Part shown: in pieces, positions 8,746 through 15,125 of the stretch
How positions within the stretch are numbered: position 1 is the stretch's first letter
Layout: every line of letters begins with the position of its first letter
DNA from: Lachnospiraceae bacterium
GTDB taxonomy: Bacteria > Bacillota_A > Clostridia > Lachnospirales > Lachnospiraceae
Reading direction: 5' to 3'
Assembly: GCA_017620975.1 (NCBI GenBank)
Contig: JAGAUD010000004.1
Span: 1 to 19,788, forward strand
DNA length: 19,788 bases
The notes under the pieces: model-generated
Told to the model about the DNA's origin: nothing
Databases searched by the model: none
Seen by the model: only the letters and a program-made list of their open reading frames with translations
Program-made: the position numbers and the translations under genes

Positions 8746-8780
8746 AAAACGGGATTGGACATCACATCCAATCCCGTTTT
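8746..8780. terminator. Bidirectional terminator between the ABC operon and htpG
   Basis: AAAACGGGATTGGA (8746-8759) pairs perfectly with 8767-8780 around a 7-base loop. A-rich and T-rich ends give a U-tract on both strands, so it can end both the ABC transcript and the convergent htpG transcript. Confidence 0.85.
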
Positions 8781-8845
8781 ATTAACCTGCAGGTTATATT
8801 ACATTTGCTATTGCTAGCGCCGTGACTTACGGCAACCGCAACCAA

Positions 8846-10981
8846 CTATTTTGCCAACAGCATCATAATATCATTGCTGCGTGCGATAAATCTTGTCATA
8901 GCCTCCGGTGCCAAAGGTGCCTGCTGCAGTTTAGCCAGATCATACAGCTGCTCACAAATCATCTCTACATTCTCACCATCCTGATGCTCTGTTACATACT
9001 GTACCAGAGGATGGTTTGCATTCAGGATCAGGGTCTCACCGTCTCCACCAAATGCGCTCATATCCATGCCTGGCATAGAATACATCTTCATCATATCCTG
9101 CATACGGCGGCTCTCTTCAGATAAGGTCAGTACAGAAGAAACCTTCTTGTTCTTCAGCTTTTGAATCTTGACATTCAGCTTGTCATTGTTAAGAGCCTTC
9201 TTCATGATCTTACCAATGGCTTCTGCCTGCTCTTCCATCTCTTTCTCGGCCTTCTTAGAGGTCTTGGACTTCATAGCATCTGTCAAATCCGCATCGATTC
9301 TCATGAACTTGATGCCTTCGTTCTTATTCTCCAGCTGAGAAATGAAAGGCTGATCGATATTGTGGGTCAGGATGACAGCATCCATCTTGGCAGCCTTGAA
9401 CATATTGATATACTGGCTCTGCTGCTGCTCATCGGTTACATAATAGATAACCTTTTCTTTCTTCTCTTCTTCCTCAGTCTCTGCTTCTTCTGCTGCGCTG
9501 TCTGCATCAGATACTACTTCAGCTTCTACCTTCTCACCATTCTCATCTGTTGCAGTGCCTGCTTCACCGTCTTCTGCATCAACAGGCTTTACTTCCAAAC
9601 ACTCCGGAAGTGTCAGATACTTGCCGTCCAGATTCTTAAAGAGGATGTAATCGGTCATCTTCTCACAGAACTTATCATCTTTCAGGCAGCCAAACTTGAT
9701 GAATGGGCTGATATCATCCCAGTACTTATCATATTCTTCTTTCTCAGTCTTGCACATTCCGGACAGTTTATCAGCTACCTTCTTGGAAATATACTCGGAT
9801 ATCTTCTTTACAAAACCGTCATTCTGCAAAGCACTTCTGGATACGTTCAAAGGCAGATCAGGACAATCGATGACACCCTTTAACAGAAGCAGGAATTCCG
9901 GAATGACTTCCTTGATATTATCAGCAATAAATACCTGGTTGTTGTACAGCTTTATTGTTCCCTCGATGGACTCATATTCCATGTTGATCTTAGGGAAGTA
10001 CAGGATACCTTTCAGATTGAAAGGATAGTCCATATTCAAATGAATCCAGAACAGAGGCTCCTTATAATCCTGGAATACCTTGCGGTAGAATTCCAGATAT
10101 TCTTCTTTGGTGCACTCATTAGGATGCTTGGTCCACAGGGGCTGTGTCTCATTCAAAAGCTCAGGACGTTTTCTGATCTTCAGCTTGTTTGGCTCAGGCT
10201 GCTTCTCTTCAGCTGCCTCAGCGCCTTCCTCACCGTCAGCGCTCTCGCTATCTTTCTTCTCATCATCTTTCTTTTCAGGCTCGATTACTTCCAGAACTAC
10301 ATCATCTTCTCTCTTCTCATCTTCTTTGATGATCTGAGTCTCCGTGGTATTGGCCTTGGACAGATAAATCTCGGTAGGCATGAAAGAACAATATTTCTTC
10401 AGGACTTCACGTGCCTTGTACTCGTTGCAGAACTCCAGGCAGTCTTCGTTCAAGAATAAAGTAATTGTCGTACCAACTTCCGCTTTATCACCATCCTCCA
10501 TGGAGAATTCTGTGCCGCCGTCGCACTCCCAGTGTACAGGCTTAGCGCCTTCTTTGTAGGAAAGTGTGTCAATATGAACCTCATCTGCTACCATAAATGC
10601 AGAATAGAAGCCCAGACCGAAATGACCGATGATCTGATCAGCATTGCTCTTGTCCTTATATTTCTCGATGAAATCAGTCGCACCTGAGAATGCGATCTGG
10701 TTGATATATTCATCTACTTCCTCCGCAGTCATTCCCAGACCGTTATCGGTAAAGGTCAATGTCTTCTTCTCAGGATCAACTACTACATCGATTCTGGCCT
10801 TATAATTTTCAGGAAGAGTATACTCTCCCATCATATCCAGCTTCTTTAACTTGGTAACAGCATCACAGCCGTTGGATACCAGCTCTCTGTAGAAAATATC
10901 GTGATCGGAGTACAACCACTTCTTGATAATGGGGAAAATGTTTTCACTATTGATAGATAAGCTACCGCTTCTAGCTGCCAT
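8846..10981 (-). CDS. htpG: Molecular chaperone HtpG (Hsp90) with two acidic insertions
   Basis: This is a cytoplasmic ATP-dependent chaperone of 711 residues, longer than E. coli HtpG (about 624). The N-terminal GHKL ATPase has YRELVSNGCDA with catalytic E33 and N37, TDNGLGM (78-84) and the lid glycine motif GHFGLGFYSAFMV (119-131). The middle-domain arginine loop NVSRSALQNDGF is at about 379-390, with R382 as the likely catalytic Arg. Two charged segments account for the extra length: about 219-265, at the place of the eukaryotic charged linker, and about 465-510 in the middle/C-terminal region. There is no C-terminal MEEVD, as expected for bacteria. The ATG at 10981 is preferred, with AAGGA 10 bases upstream; a GTG three codons earlier has no usable SD spacing. 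A consensus promoter and perfect CIRCE lie upstream, implying HrcA heat-shock control. Confidence 0.96.
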   Translation of the reverse strand: MAARSGSLSINSENIFPIIKKWLYSDHDIFYRELVSNGCDAVTKLKKLDMMGEYTLPENYKARIDVVVDPEKKTLTFTDNGLGMTAEEVDEYINQIAFSGATDFIEKYKDKSNADQIIGHFGLGFYSAFMVADEVHIDTLSYKEGAKPVHWECDGGTEFSMEDGDKAEVGTTITLFLNEDCLEFCNEYKAREVLKKYCSFMPTEIYLSKANTTETQIIKEDEKREDDVVLEVIEPEKKDDEKKDSESADGEEGAEAAEEKQPEPNKLKIRKRPELLNETQPLWTKHPNECTKEEYLEFYRKVFQDYKEPLFWIHLNMDYPFNLKGILYFPKINMEYESIEGTIKLYNNQVFIADNIKEVIPEFLLLLKGVIDCPDLPLNVSRSALQNDGFVKKISEYISKKVADKLSGMCKTEKEEYDKYWDDISPFIKFGCLKDDKFCEKMTDYILFKNLDGKYLTLPECLEVKPVDAEDGEAGTATDENGEKVEAEVVSDADSAAEEAETEEEEKKEKVIYYVTDEQQQSQYINMFKAAKMDAVILTHNIDQPFISQLENKNEGIKFMRIDADLTDAMKSKTSKKAEKEMEEQAEAIGKIMKKALNNDKLNVKIQKLKNKKVSSVLTLSEESRRMQDMMKMYSMPGMDMSAFGGDGETLILNANHPLVQYVTEHQDGENVEMICEQLYDLAKLQQAPLAPEAMTRFIARSNDIMMLLAK

Positions 10982-11031
10982 TATAACCACATCCTTTTCT
11001 TTTTATATTTGGATAAATGCTTCTCTCACCC

Positions 11032-11047
11032 ACACTGATAACAGTGT
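11032..11047. repeat. Short inverted repeat in the htpG leader
   Basis: ACACTG-ATAA-CAGTGT forms a perfect 6-bp inverted repeat with a 4-base centre, about 50 bases upstream of the htpG start and inside its predicted untranslated leader. It could be an RNA hairpin or an operator; no function is assigned. Confidence 0.35.
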
Positions 11048-11102
11048 TTCGAAAAAAGATATTATCGACTTTATCTAAGGCAGTTATTTCTTACTGAATA
11101 CA

Positions 11103-11131
11103 AGTTTATCCCTGTCTTGGTTAAATGTCAA
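11103..11131 (-). promoter_or_regulatory. Sigma-A promoter of htpG
   Basis: Read on the minus strand, a perfect TTGACA (11126-11131), a 17-base spacer and TAAACT (11103-11108) form a near-consensus promoter. Transcription should start near 11096, giving a leader of about 115 bases before htpG. Confidence 0.75.
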
Positions 11132-11138
11132 GATAAAA

Positions 11139-11165
11139 TTAGCACTCATTTAAGCAGAGTGCTAA
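11139..11165. promoter_or_regulatory. CIRCE operator (HrcA binding site)
   Basis: TTAGCACTC, nine spacer bases, GAGTGCTAA: a perfect match to the CIRCE consensus TTAGCACTC-N9-GAGTGCTAA. HrcA is known to bind this element and repress class I heat-shock genes. It lies 7 bases upstream of the -35 box of the htpG promoter rather than over the start site. On the other side, the foldase gene ends near 11242 on the same strand, so htpG is the only sensible target. Confidence 0.93.
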
Positions 11166-11173
11166 TAATTTTG

Positions 11174-11207
11174 AAAAAATGCCGATTTTATGCGGCTTTG
11201 CGCATTT
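11174..11207 (-). terminator. Possible weak terminator after the foldase gene
   Basis: On the minus strand, GCCG (11193-11196) and CGGC (11181-11184) flank an 8-base loop and are followed by ATTTTTT. An alternative stem, AAATGC/GCATTT, is also possible. The stems are short, so the call is weak, but it is well placed between the foldase stop and the CIRCE/htpG promoter. Confidence 0.4.
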
Positions 11208-11241
11208 CTAAAATTTTTGTAAATTCCCTTCTATAGTTATA

Positions 11242-12303
11242 CTAATTTCCCTCAAAGAAATGATTAAACACATCAAAAAAATCCGATGTAGTAACCTGAC
11301 TGTCATGAATCAGAGTAATCTGACTCCAAAGATCCTCATTGAGTTGTTTAGTAAGTGTTTTTACATAAACATCATACTCCCGACCAAACGCGTTCTCTCT
11401 GCGCTGCTCCAGAATTTTGATCTTATTGGCATCGGTCTGCTCAATATTGAACGTACTGATACATTTGATAATGTGATACCCTGCCTCACTTTCCACAACA
11501 TCACTGACAGCGTTAGTCTCCAGACGAAATGCCACCTCTTCAAATGCCTGATCCATCTCACCTTTTCCAAAAGAGTAGGTTATGGTATCATCTTCACTGT
11601 ACTGTACCGCAAGTTCCTCAAAAGCTTTCGTCCCCTCCACAGCTAACGCCTGCACCTCTAATGCCTTGGCGTAGGCTTCGGCTTTTTTCTCCTCAGAATA
11701 AGGCACTCTGTTGCCATCGCTGTCTGTATTTCCGGTTTTTATCAAAATATGCTGAACGGTAATGATCCTGGCTTCATCATCACTGATTTCCGGGTTGATA
11801 TCCTGTATAATCTCTTCATACACTTTCTCAGCAAGAGCGTACTCCTCATACAGACCAAGAATAGTATCCGGCGTTACACCCATAAGTTCCACTTCCTTCT
11901 CATTCAGAGAAGTAAAATATTCGTTGGCTGCTTTCTCAACCTGCGCGGTCTCCTGCTCTGTCAATGTCACTTCTCGGTCCAGCGCCATAAGATACATGGT
12001 CTTAATCTGAGCAATTTTCGCCAGCACCGTTTCTTTTACATTTTCTTCCAGAGTAATGCCATCATGCTCCGTATCCCAGATTTCCGTTCCATATACTTCT
12101 TCGTACTGATTCTGGGTTGCTGTCAGGTAGACCATCAATTCCTCTTTTTTACAGACTTCATCTGCAATCCGGAAGACATCTGACTTACCAAAGCCGGTGG
12201 TGAATACCACCTTCGTACCGTCCCCGTCCTTTCCGCATGCTGTCAAGACTGTCATGCACAATATCGCAACAGCCAGAAGCATTCCTTTCTTCCACTTTAT
12301 CAT
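11242..12303 (-). CDS. PrsA/SurA-like peptidylprolyl isomerase lipoprotein
   Basis: This is a 353-residue secreted foldase predicted to be anchored to the outer face of the cell membrane. The N-terminus has a KWKK positive stretch, a hydrophobic core and a lipobox L20-T21-A22-C23, giving a lipoprotein with Cys23 as the modified residue. A SurA-like N-terminal helical region (about 45-170) is followed by a parvulin (PpiC-type) domain at about 179-283, from ITVQHILIKTG to AGYHIIKC, and a C-terminal helical tail. The ATG at 12303 is chosen. A TTG at 12309 is a real alternative, since AGGAGG lies 6 bases from it and 12 from the ATG; both give the same mature protein. A promoter at 12339-12367 precedes it. 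The family helps exported proteins fold; specific clients are unknown. prsA is the closest name, but I leave the symbol blank. Confidence 0.86.
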   Translation of the reverse strand: MIKWKKGMLLAVAILCMTVLTACGKDGDGTKVVFTTGFGKSDVFRIADEVCKKEELMVYLTATQNQYEEVYGTEIWDTEHDGITLEENVKETVLAKIAQIKTMYLMALDREVTLTEQETAQVEKAANEYFTSLNEKEVELMGVTPDTILGLYEEYALAEKVYEEIIQDINPEISDDEARIITVQHILIKTGNTDSDGNRVPYSEEKKAEAYAKALEVQALAVEGTKAFEELAVQYSEDDTITYSFGKGEMDQAFEEVAFRLETNAVSDVVESEAGYHIIKCISTFNIEQTDANKIKILEQRRENAFGREYDVYVKTLTKQLNEDLWSQITLIHDSQVTTSDFFDVFNHFFEGN

Positions 12304-12338
12304 ATACAATCCTGCCCTCCTATGCTTTGCGTATACTC

Positions 12339-12367
12339 AGAATACCATAATCCCTCCCTATTATCAA
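12339..12367 (-). promoter_or_regulatory. Promoter of the foldase gene
   Basis: On the minus strand TTGATA (12362-12367), a 17-base spacer and TATTCT (12339-12344) form a good sigma-A promoter about 35-60 bases upstream of the foldase start. Confidence 0.6.
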
Positions 12368-12399
12368 CCGTATTCTTTCCATTTTGTGTTTGACTCTGC

Positions 12400-12537
12400 T
12401 CACTCCCTTTCTTCCACACTTTCAAGCACTTGTGCCTCTGAATAGGCAGCCTCTTCTCCTGCCAAGACATACTTTTCAGGTAAAATATAGCACCAGAATA
12501 TCTGAATCCTCACATACCCTGGTGCTCTCATAATCAT
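12400..12537 (-). CDS. Possible small protein of 45 residues
   Basis: An open frame on the minus strand runs from ATG 12537 (a second ATG is at 12531) to TGA at 12400-12402, between ilvE and the foldase gene. It encodes a short protein beginning MIMRAPGYVRIQ, with a hydrophobic middle (IQIFWCYIL) and an acidic C-terminal half rich in Glu and Ala (AGEEAAYSEAQVLESVEERE). The composition of the second half looks protein-like, but there is no clear Shine-Dalgarno before either ATG and I recognise no family. It may instead be non-coding, because an inverted repeat that could act as the ilvE terminator lies inside it. It may also be a decayed gene remnant. Treat as tentative. Confidence 0.28.
   Translation of the reverse strand: MIMRAPGYVRIQIFWCYILPEKYVLAGEEAAYSEAQVLESVEERE
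12481..12526 (-). terminator. Possible ilvE terminator
   Basis: On the minus strand AGCACCAG (12519-12526) pairs perfectly with CTGGTGCT (12489-12496) and is followed by ATATTTTA. The 22-base loop is long, and the element overlaps the possible small ORF, so the two readings compete. Confidence 0.45.
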
Positions 12538-12584
12538 TTCTATGTTTATATAGATAACCTCACTGTGAAAGCAAGCTTGTCCGC

Positions 12585-13610
12585 TTATTCAATCACATGA
12601 ATCCAACCTTCAGGAGCTTCGATTCTGCCCATCTGAATACCGGTCAGAGTCTCATACAGCTTCTTGGTGGTAGGTCCCATCTCAGTCATACCGCTGGGCA
12701 GGCAAATCTCCTTACCATGGTCAACAATCTTACCTACAGGAGAGATAACTGCTGCTGTTCCACACAGTCCGCACTCTGCGAAGTCTTTCACTTCGTCCAG
12801 ATATACTTCTCTCTCTTCTACTTCCAGTCCCAGATATTCCTTAGCTACATATACCAGACTTCTTCTGGTGATGGAAGGAAGGATACTGTCAGACTTAGGG
12901 GTAACTACTTTATTATCCTTGGTTACGAACAGGAAGTTAGCTCCACCGGTCTCTTCTACCTTCGTTCTGGTCTTGGGATCCAGATACATATTCTCATCAT
13001 AGCCTTCGTTATGAGCACTTACGATAGCATGCAGGCTCATCGCATAGTTCAGACCGGCCTTGATATGACCTGTACCGTTTGGTGCTGCACGGTCGAAATC
13101 GCTGACACGGATGGTCAGAGGCTTTACACCACCCTTGAAGTAAGGACCTACAGGAGTACAGAAGATACGGAACTGATACTCGGTAGCAGGCTTCACACCG
13201 ATAACAGGGTTGGAACCGAACATGTAAGGACGCAGATACAAGGTTGCTCCGCTTCCGTAAGGAGGTACATAAGCAGCATTGGCAGCTACTACTTTATTAA
13301 CAGCATCTATAAAGCGATCCTTAGGGAATACCGGCATCTCCAGTCTTGCAGCAGAATTCATCATTCTCTCTGCATTCAGATCCGGGCGGAAAGTAACGAT
13401 ATGTCCGTCCTCAGTGGTATATGCCTTCAGTCCCTCGAATATGGTCTGCGCATACTGCAGGACGCCTGCGCACTCATTCAACACTACATTGGCATCCTCT
13501 GTCAGGATACCGTCATCCCATGCGCCGTCCTTAAAATTGGATACATATCTCTTGTCAGTCTGAACGTATCCAAAACCCAGATTGCCCCAATCAATATTTT
13601 TCTTTTCCAT
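12585..13610 (-). CDS. ilvE: Branched-chain amino acid aminotransferase
   Basis: This 341-residue cytoplasmic PLP enzyme of fold type IV moves the amino group between glutamate and the 2-oxo acids of leucine, isoleucine and valine. Catalytic lysine K184 lies in GTGHIKAGLNYAMS, the cofactor region EETGGANFLFV begins at 219, and the phosphate-binding GTAAVISPVG is near 284. The length suits the type II (eukaryote-like, 340-360 residue) subgroup rather than the shorter E. coli enzyme. The ATG at 13610 has GAGGG 8 bases upstream; an in-frame ATG at 13682 would place coding sequence across the promoter and is rejected. It has its own strong promoter and a short leader of about 37 bases. No T-box or leader-peptide attenuator is visible. 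It is separate from ilv/leu biosynthesis genes in this window. Confidence 0.95.
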   Translation of the reverse strand: MEKKNIDWGNLGFGYVQTDKRYVSNFKDGAWDDGILTEDANVVLNECAGVLQYAQTIFEGLKAYTTEDGHIVTFRPDLNAERMMNSAARLEMPVFPKDRFIDAVNKVVAANAAYVPPYGSGATLYLRPYMFGSNPVIGVKPATEYQFRIFCTPVGPYFKGGVKPLTIRVSDFDRAAPNGTGHIKAGLNYAMSLHAIVSAHNEGYDENMYLDPKTRTKVEETGGANFLFVTKDNKVVTPKSDSILPSITRRSLVYVAKEYLGLEVEEREVYLDEVKDFAECGLCGTAAVISPVGKIVDHGKEICLPSGMTEMGPTTKKLYETLTGIQMGRIEAPEGWIHVIE

Positions 13611-13653
13611 TGGTATTTCCCTCTTTCTTGGATAAAAATTTATGTTTTCCCTT

Positions 13654-13682
13654 ATTATGTTACTTCTGTGGGGAAATGTCAA
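13654..13682 (-). promoter_or_regulatory. Sigma-A promoter of ilvE
   Basis: On the minus strand a perfect TTGACA (13677-13682), a 17-base spacer and CATAAT (13654-13659) lie in the gap between folA and ilvE. The predicted start is near 13647. Confidence 0.75.
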
Positions 13683-13756
13683 GGGGTTTCTTATAATTCA
13701 TGGGGTGTCGCTAAAGGCCGCCTCATACCCAATCGGCTTTTGATATTTTTAAAAAA

Positions 13757-14245
13757 TCATTTTCTCTCGTATTTTAAGAACTGATATGCAATATCAAAAT
13801 AAGTCTGCTCATCGCTGTCTGCAGTAATGTGCCAGTTCTCGTCCTGATCCAGATTCGGGAAGTAAGTATCTGCTTCGTACTCGCGGTCAATCTTGGTCAC
13901 ATGAGCCACTTTGCAGTAAGGCAGCATCTGGCGATAGATGCTCTCCCCTCCGATAATATAGATATCTTCCTCATTATACTTCTTCAGTTCTTCCAGAAGC
14001 TCCTCAATGGAATGAACAATGACAGCATCCTTTACCTGGTATTTCGGGTCTCTGCTTAATATGATATTGGTGCGGTTCTTTAATGGCAATCCCTGTGGAA
14101 AAGTCTCCAATGTCTTGCGCCCCAATACCACCACTTTGCCGGTGGTCTCTTCTCTGAAATGCTTGTGGTCATTGGGAATACGGACAAGCAGCTCGTTCTT
14201 GTTGCCAATTGCCCAATTATTGTCTACTGCTACAATTAAATTCAT
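13757..14245 (-). CDS. folA: Dihydrofolate reductase
   Basis: This 162-residue enzyme reduces dihydrofolate to tetrahydrofolate with NADPH in the cytoplasm; the length is normal for bacterial DHFR. It shows the N-terminal MNLIVAVDNNWAIGNKNELL with the Met20-loop region, catalytic D26 in RIPNDHKHFREET, the NADPH-binding VVLGRKTLETFP and IYIIGGESIY. It starts 14 bases after thyA. Its Shine-Dalgarno GGAGGAG (14254-14260) abuts the thyA TAG stop and shares one base with it, so coupling to thyA translation is likely. The pairing is metabolic: ThyA produces the dihydrofolate that FolA recycles. No convincing terminator is seen downstream, and some readthrough into ilvE is possible. Confidence 0.97.
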   Translation of the reverse strand: MNLIVAVDNNWAIGNKNELLVRIPNDHKHFREETTGKVVVLGRKTLETFPQGLPLKNRTNIILSRDPKYQVKDAVIVHSIEELLEELKKYNEEDIYIIGGESIYRQMLPYCKVAHVTKIDREYEADTYFPNLDQDENWHITADSDEQTYFDIAYQFLKYERK

Positions 14246-14259
14246 GTTGTTTTCTCCTC

Positions 14260-15108
14260 CTATATTGCAATGGGAATATCCGGAATCTGTTCTCCTGTTT
14301 GGTAATTCTCCACCTTTACATCATTTCTCGTAAACTGATAAAAATCGTGAATATCCGGATTCAGCCAGAACGTAGGTGCAGGCTTCGGCTCTCTGCTGAT
14401 CAATTCCTGAATAAAAGGTACATGTCTGTCATAAATATGGGCATCAGCAATTACGTGAACCAGCTCTCCCACTTTCATATCACACACCTGAGCCAGCATA
14501 TGGACCAAAACTGCATACTGTACCACATTCCAGTTATTTGCCGCCAACACATCCTGAGAACGCTGATTCAAAACAGCATTCAGGGTCAGCTTGTCATCGC
14601 CCTTCTTCTGCGTCACATTAAAGGTCATACTGTAAGCGCAAGGATACAGATTCATCTCGTGAAGATCCTGATGTACATAGATATTAGTCATGATGCGGCG
14701 GCTGAAAGGATTATTCTTCAAATCATAAATCACTCTGTCCACCTGATCCATCATTCCTTCTTTATACTGATGCTTTATCCCCAATTGGTATCCGTAAGCC
14801 TTACCGATAGAACCGTCTGCGTCTGCCCATTCATCCCAGATATGGCTGTGCAGGTCATTTACATTATTAGACTTCTGCTGCCAGATCCACAGCATCTCAT
14901 CTGTAGCAGACTTCAACGCAGTCCTTCGCAGCGTCATGATCGGGAACTCCTTTGATAGATCATAGCGGTTCACAACTCCGAATTTCTTGATGGTGTATGC
15001 AGAAGTACCATCCGGCCAGTGGGGTCTTACCTTCTCTCCTTCCGTACTGGTACCATTTTCCAAAATGTCTTTACACATATCAATAAAAATATGATCAGCC
15101 AAACTCAT
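14260..15108 (-). CDS. thyA: Thymidylate synthase ThyA (Bacillus/phage-like type)
   Basis: This 282-residue enzyme methylates dUMP to dTMP using methylene-tetrahydrofolate and releases dihydrofolate. The catalytic cysteine is C157 in NLYPCAYS. Phosphate-binding R137-R138 lie in NPFSRRIM, R183 in QRSQD, N194 in NNWNVVQY, and H224/Y226 in DAHIYDRH. The usual His directly after the catalytic Cys is Ala here, and the N-terminal phosphate loop reads VRPHWPDGTSAYT instead of RTGTGT. From memory, both features recall the B. subtilis ThyA/phage phi3T group rather than E. coli ThyA. The ATG at 15108 is preceded by AAAGGA. It lies 17 bases after the nuclease gene and 14 before folA, in one operon. Confidence 0.95.
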   Translation of the reverse strand: MSLADHIFIDMCKDILENGTSTEGEKVRPHWPDGTSAYTIKKFGVVNRYDLSKEFPIMTLRRTALKSATDEMLWIWQQKSNNVNDLHSHIWDEWADADGSIGKAYGYQLGIKHQYKEGMMDQVDRVIYDLKNNPFSRRIMTNIYVHQDLHEMNLYPCAYSMTFNVTQKKGDDKLTLNAVLNQRSQDVLAANNWNVVQYAVLVHMLAQVCDMKVGELVHVIADAHIYDRHVPFIQELISREPKPAPTFWLNPDIHDFYQFTRNDVKVENYQTGEQIPDIPIAI

Positions 15109-15125
15109 TATTGTATTTTCCTTTC

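Noticed and set aside
8783..8796. 14-base perfect palindrome TAACCTGCAGGTTA just after the bidirectional terminator
   Set aside because: It lies between two convergent genes, away from any promoter, and is a single copy with no partner repeat; it could arise by chance.
8819..8833. GCCGT-GACTT-ACGGC hairpin close to the htpG stop as a second htpG terminator
   Set aside because: The stem is only five pairs and neither side is followed by a T-run on the minus strand; the strong terminator at 8746-8780 already serves.
9161..9883. 240-codon open frame on the plus strand, antisense to htpG
   Set aside because: It is rich in Leu, Ile and Cys as expected for the mirror of an acidic chaperone gene, has no SD and matches no family; htpG motifs fully explain the region.
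13611..13660. T-box or leader-peptide attenuator controlling ilvE
   Set aside because: The predicted leader is only about 37 bases and has no T-box consensus, no run of branched-chain codons and no terminator hairpin.
13690..13757. Possible folA terminator with GCCG/CGGC arms in the folA-ilvE gap
   Set aside because: The arms are short, offset and followed only by CCTTTAG; too weak to annotate.
12597..13784. 395-codon plus-strand frame antisense to ilvE
   Set aside because: It is a shadow of the ilvE codon pattern; ilvE has all its PLP motifs, an SD and a promoter on the minus strand.
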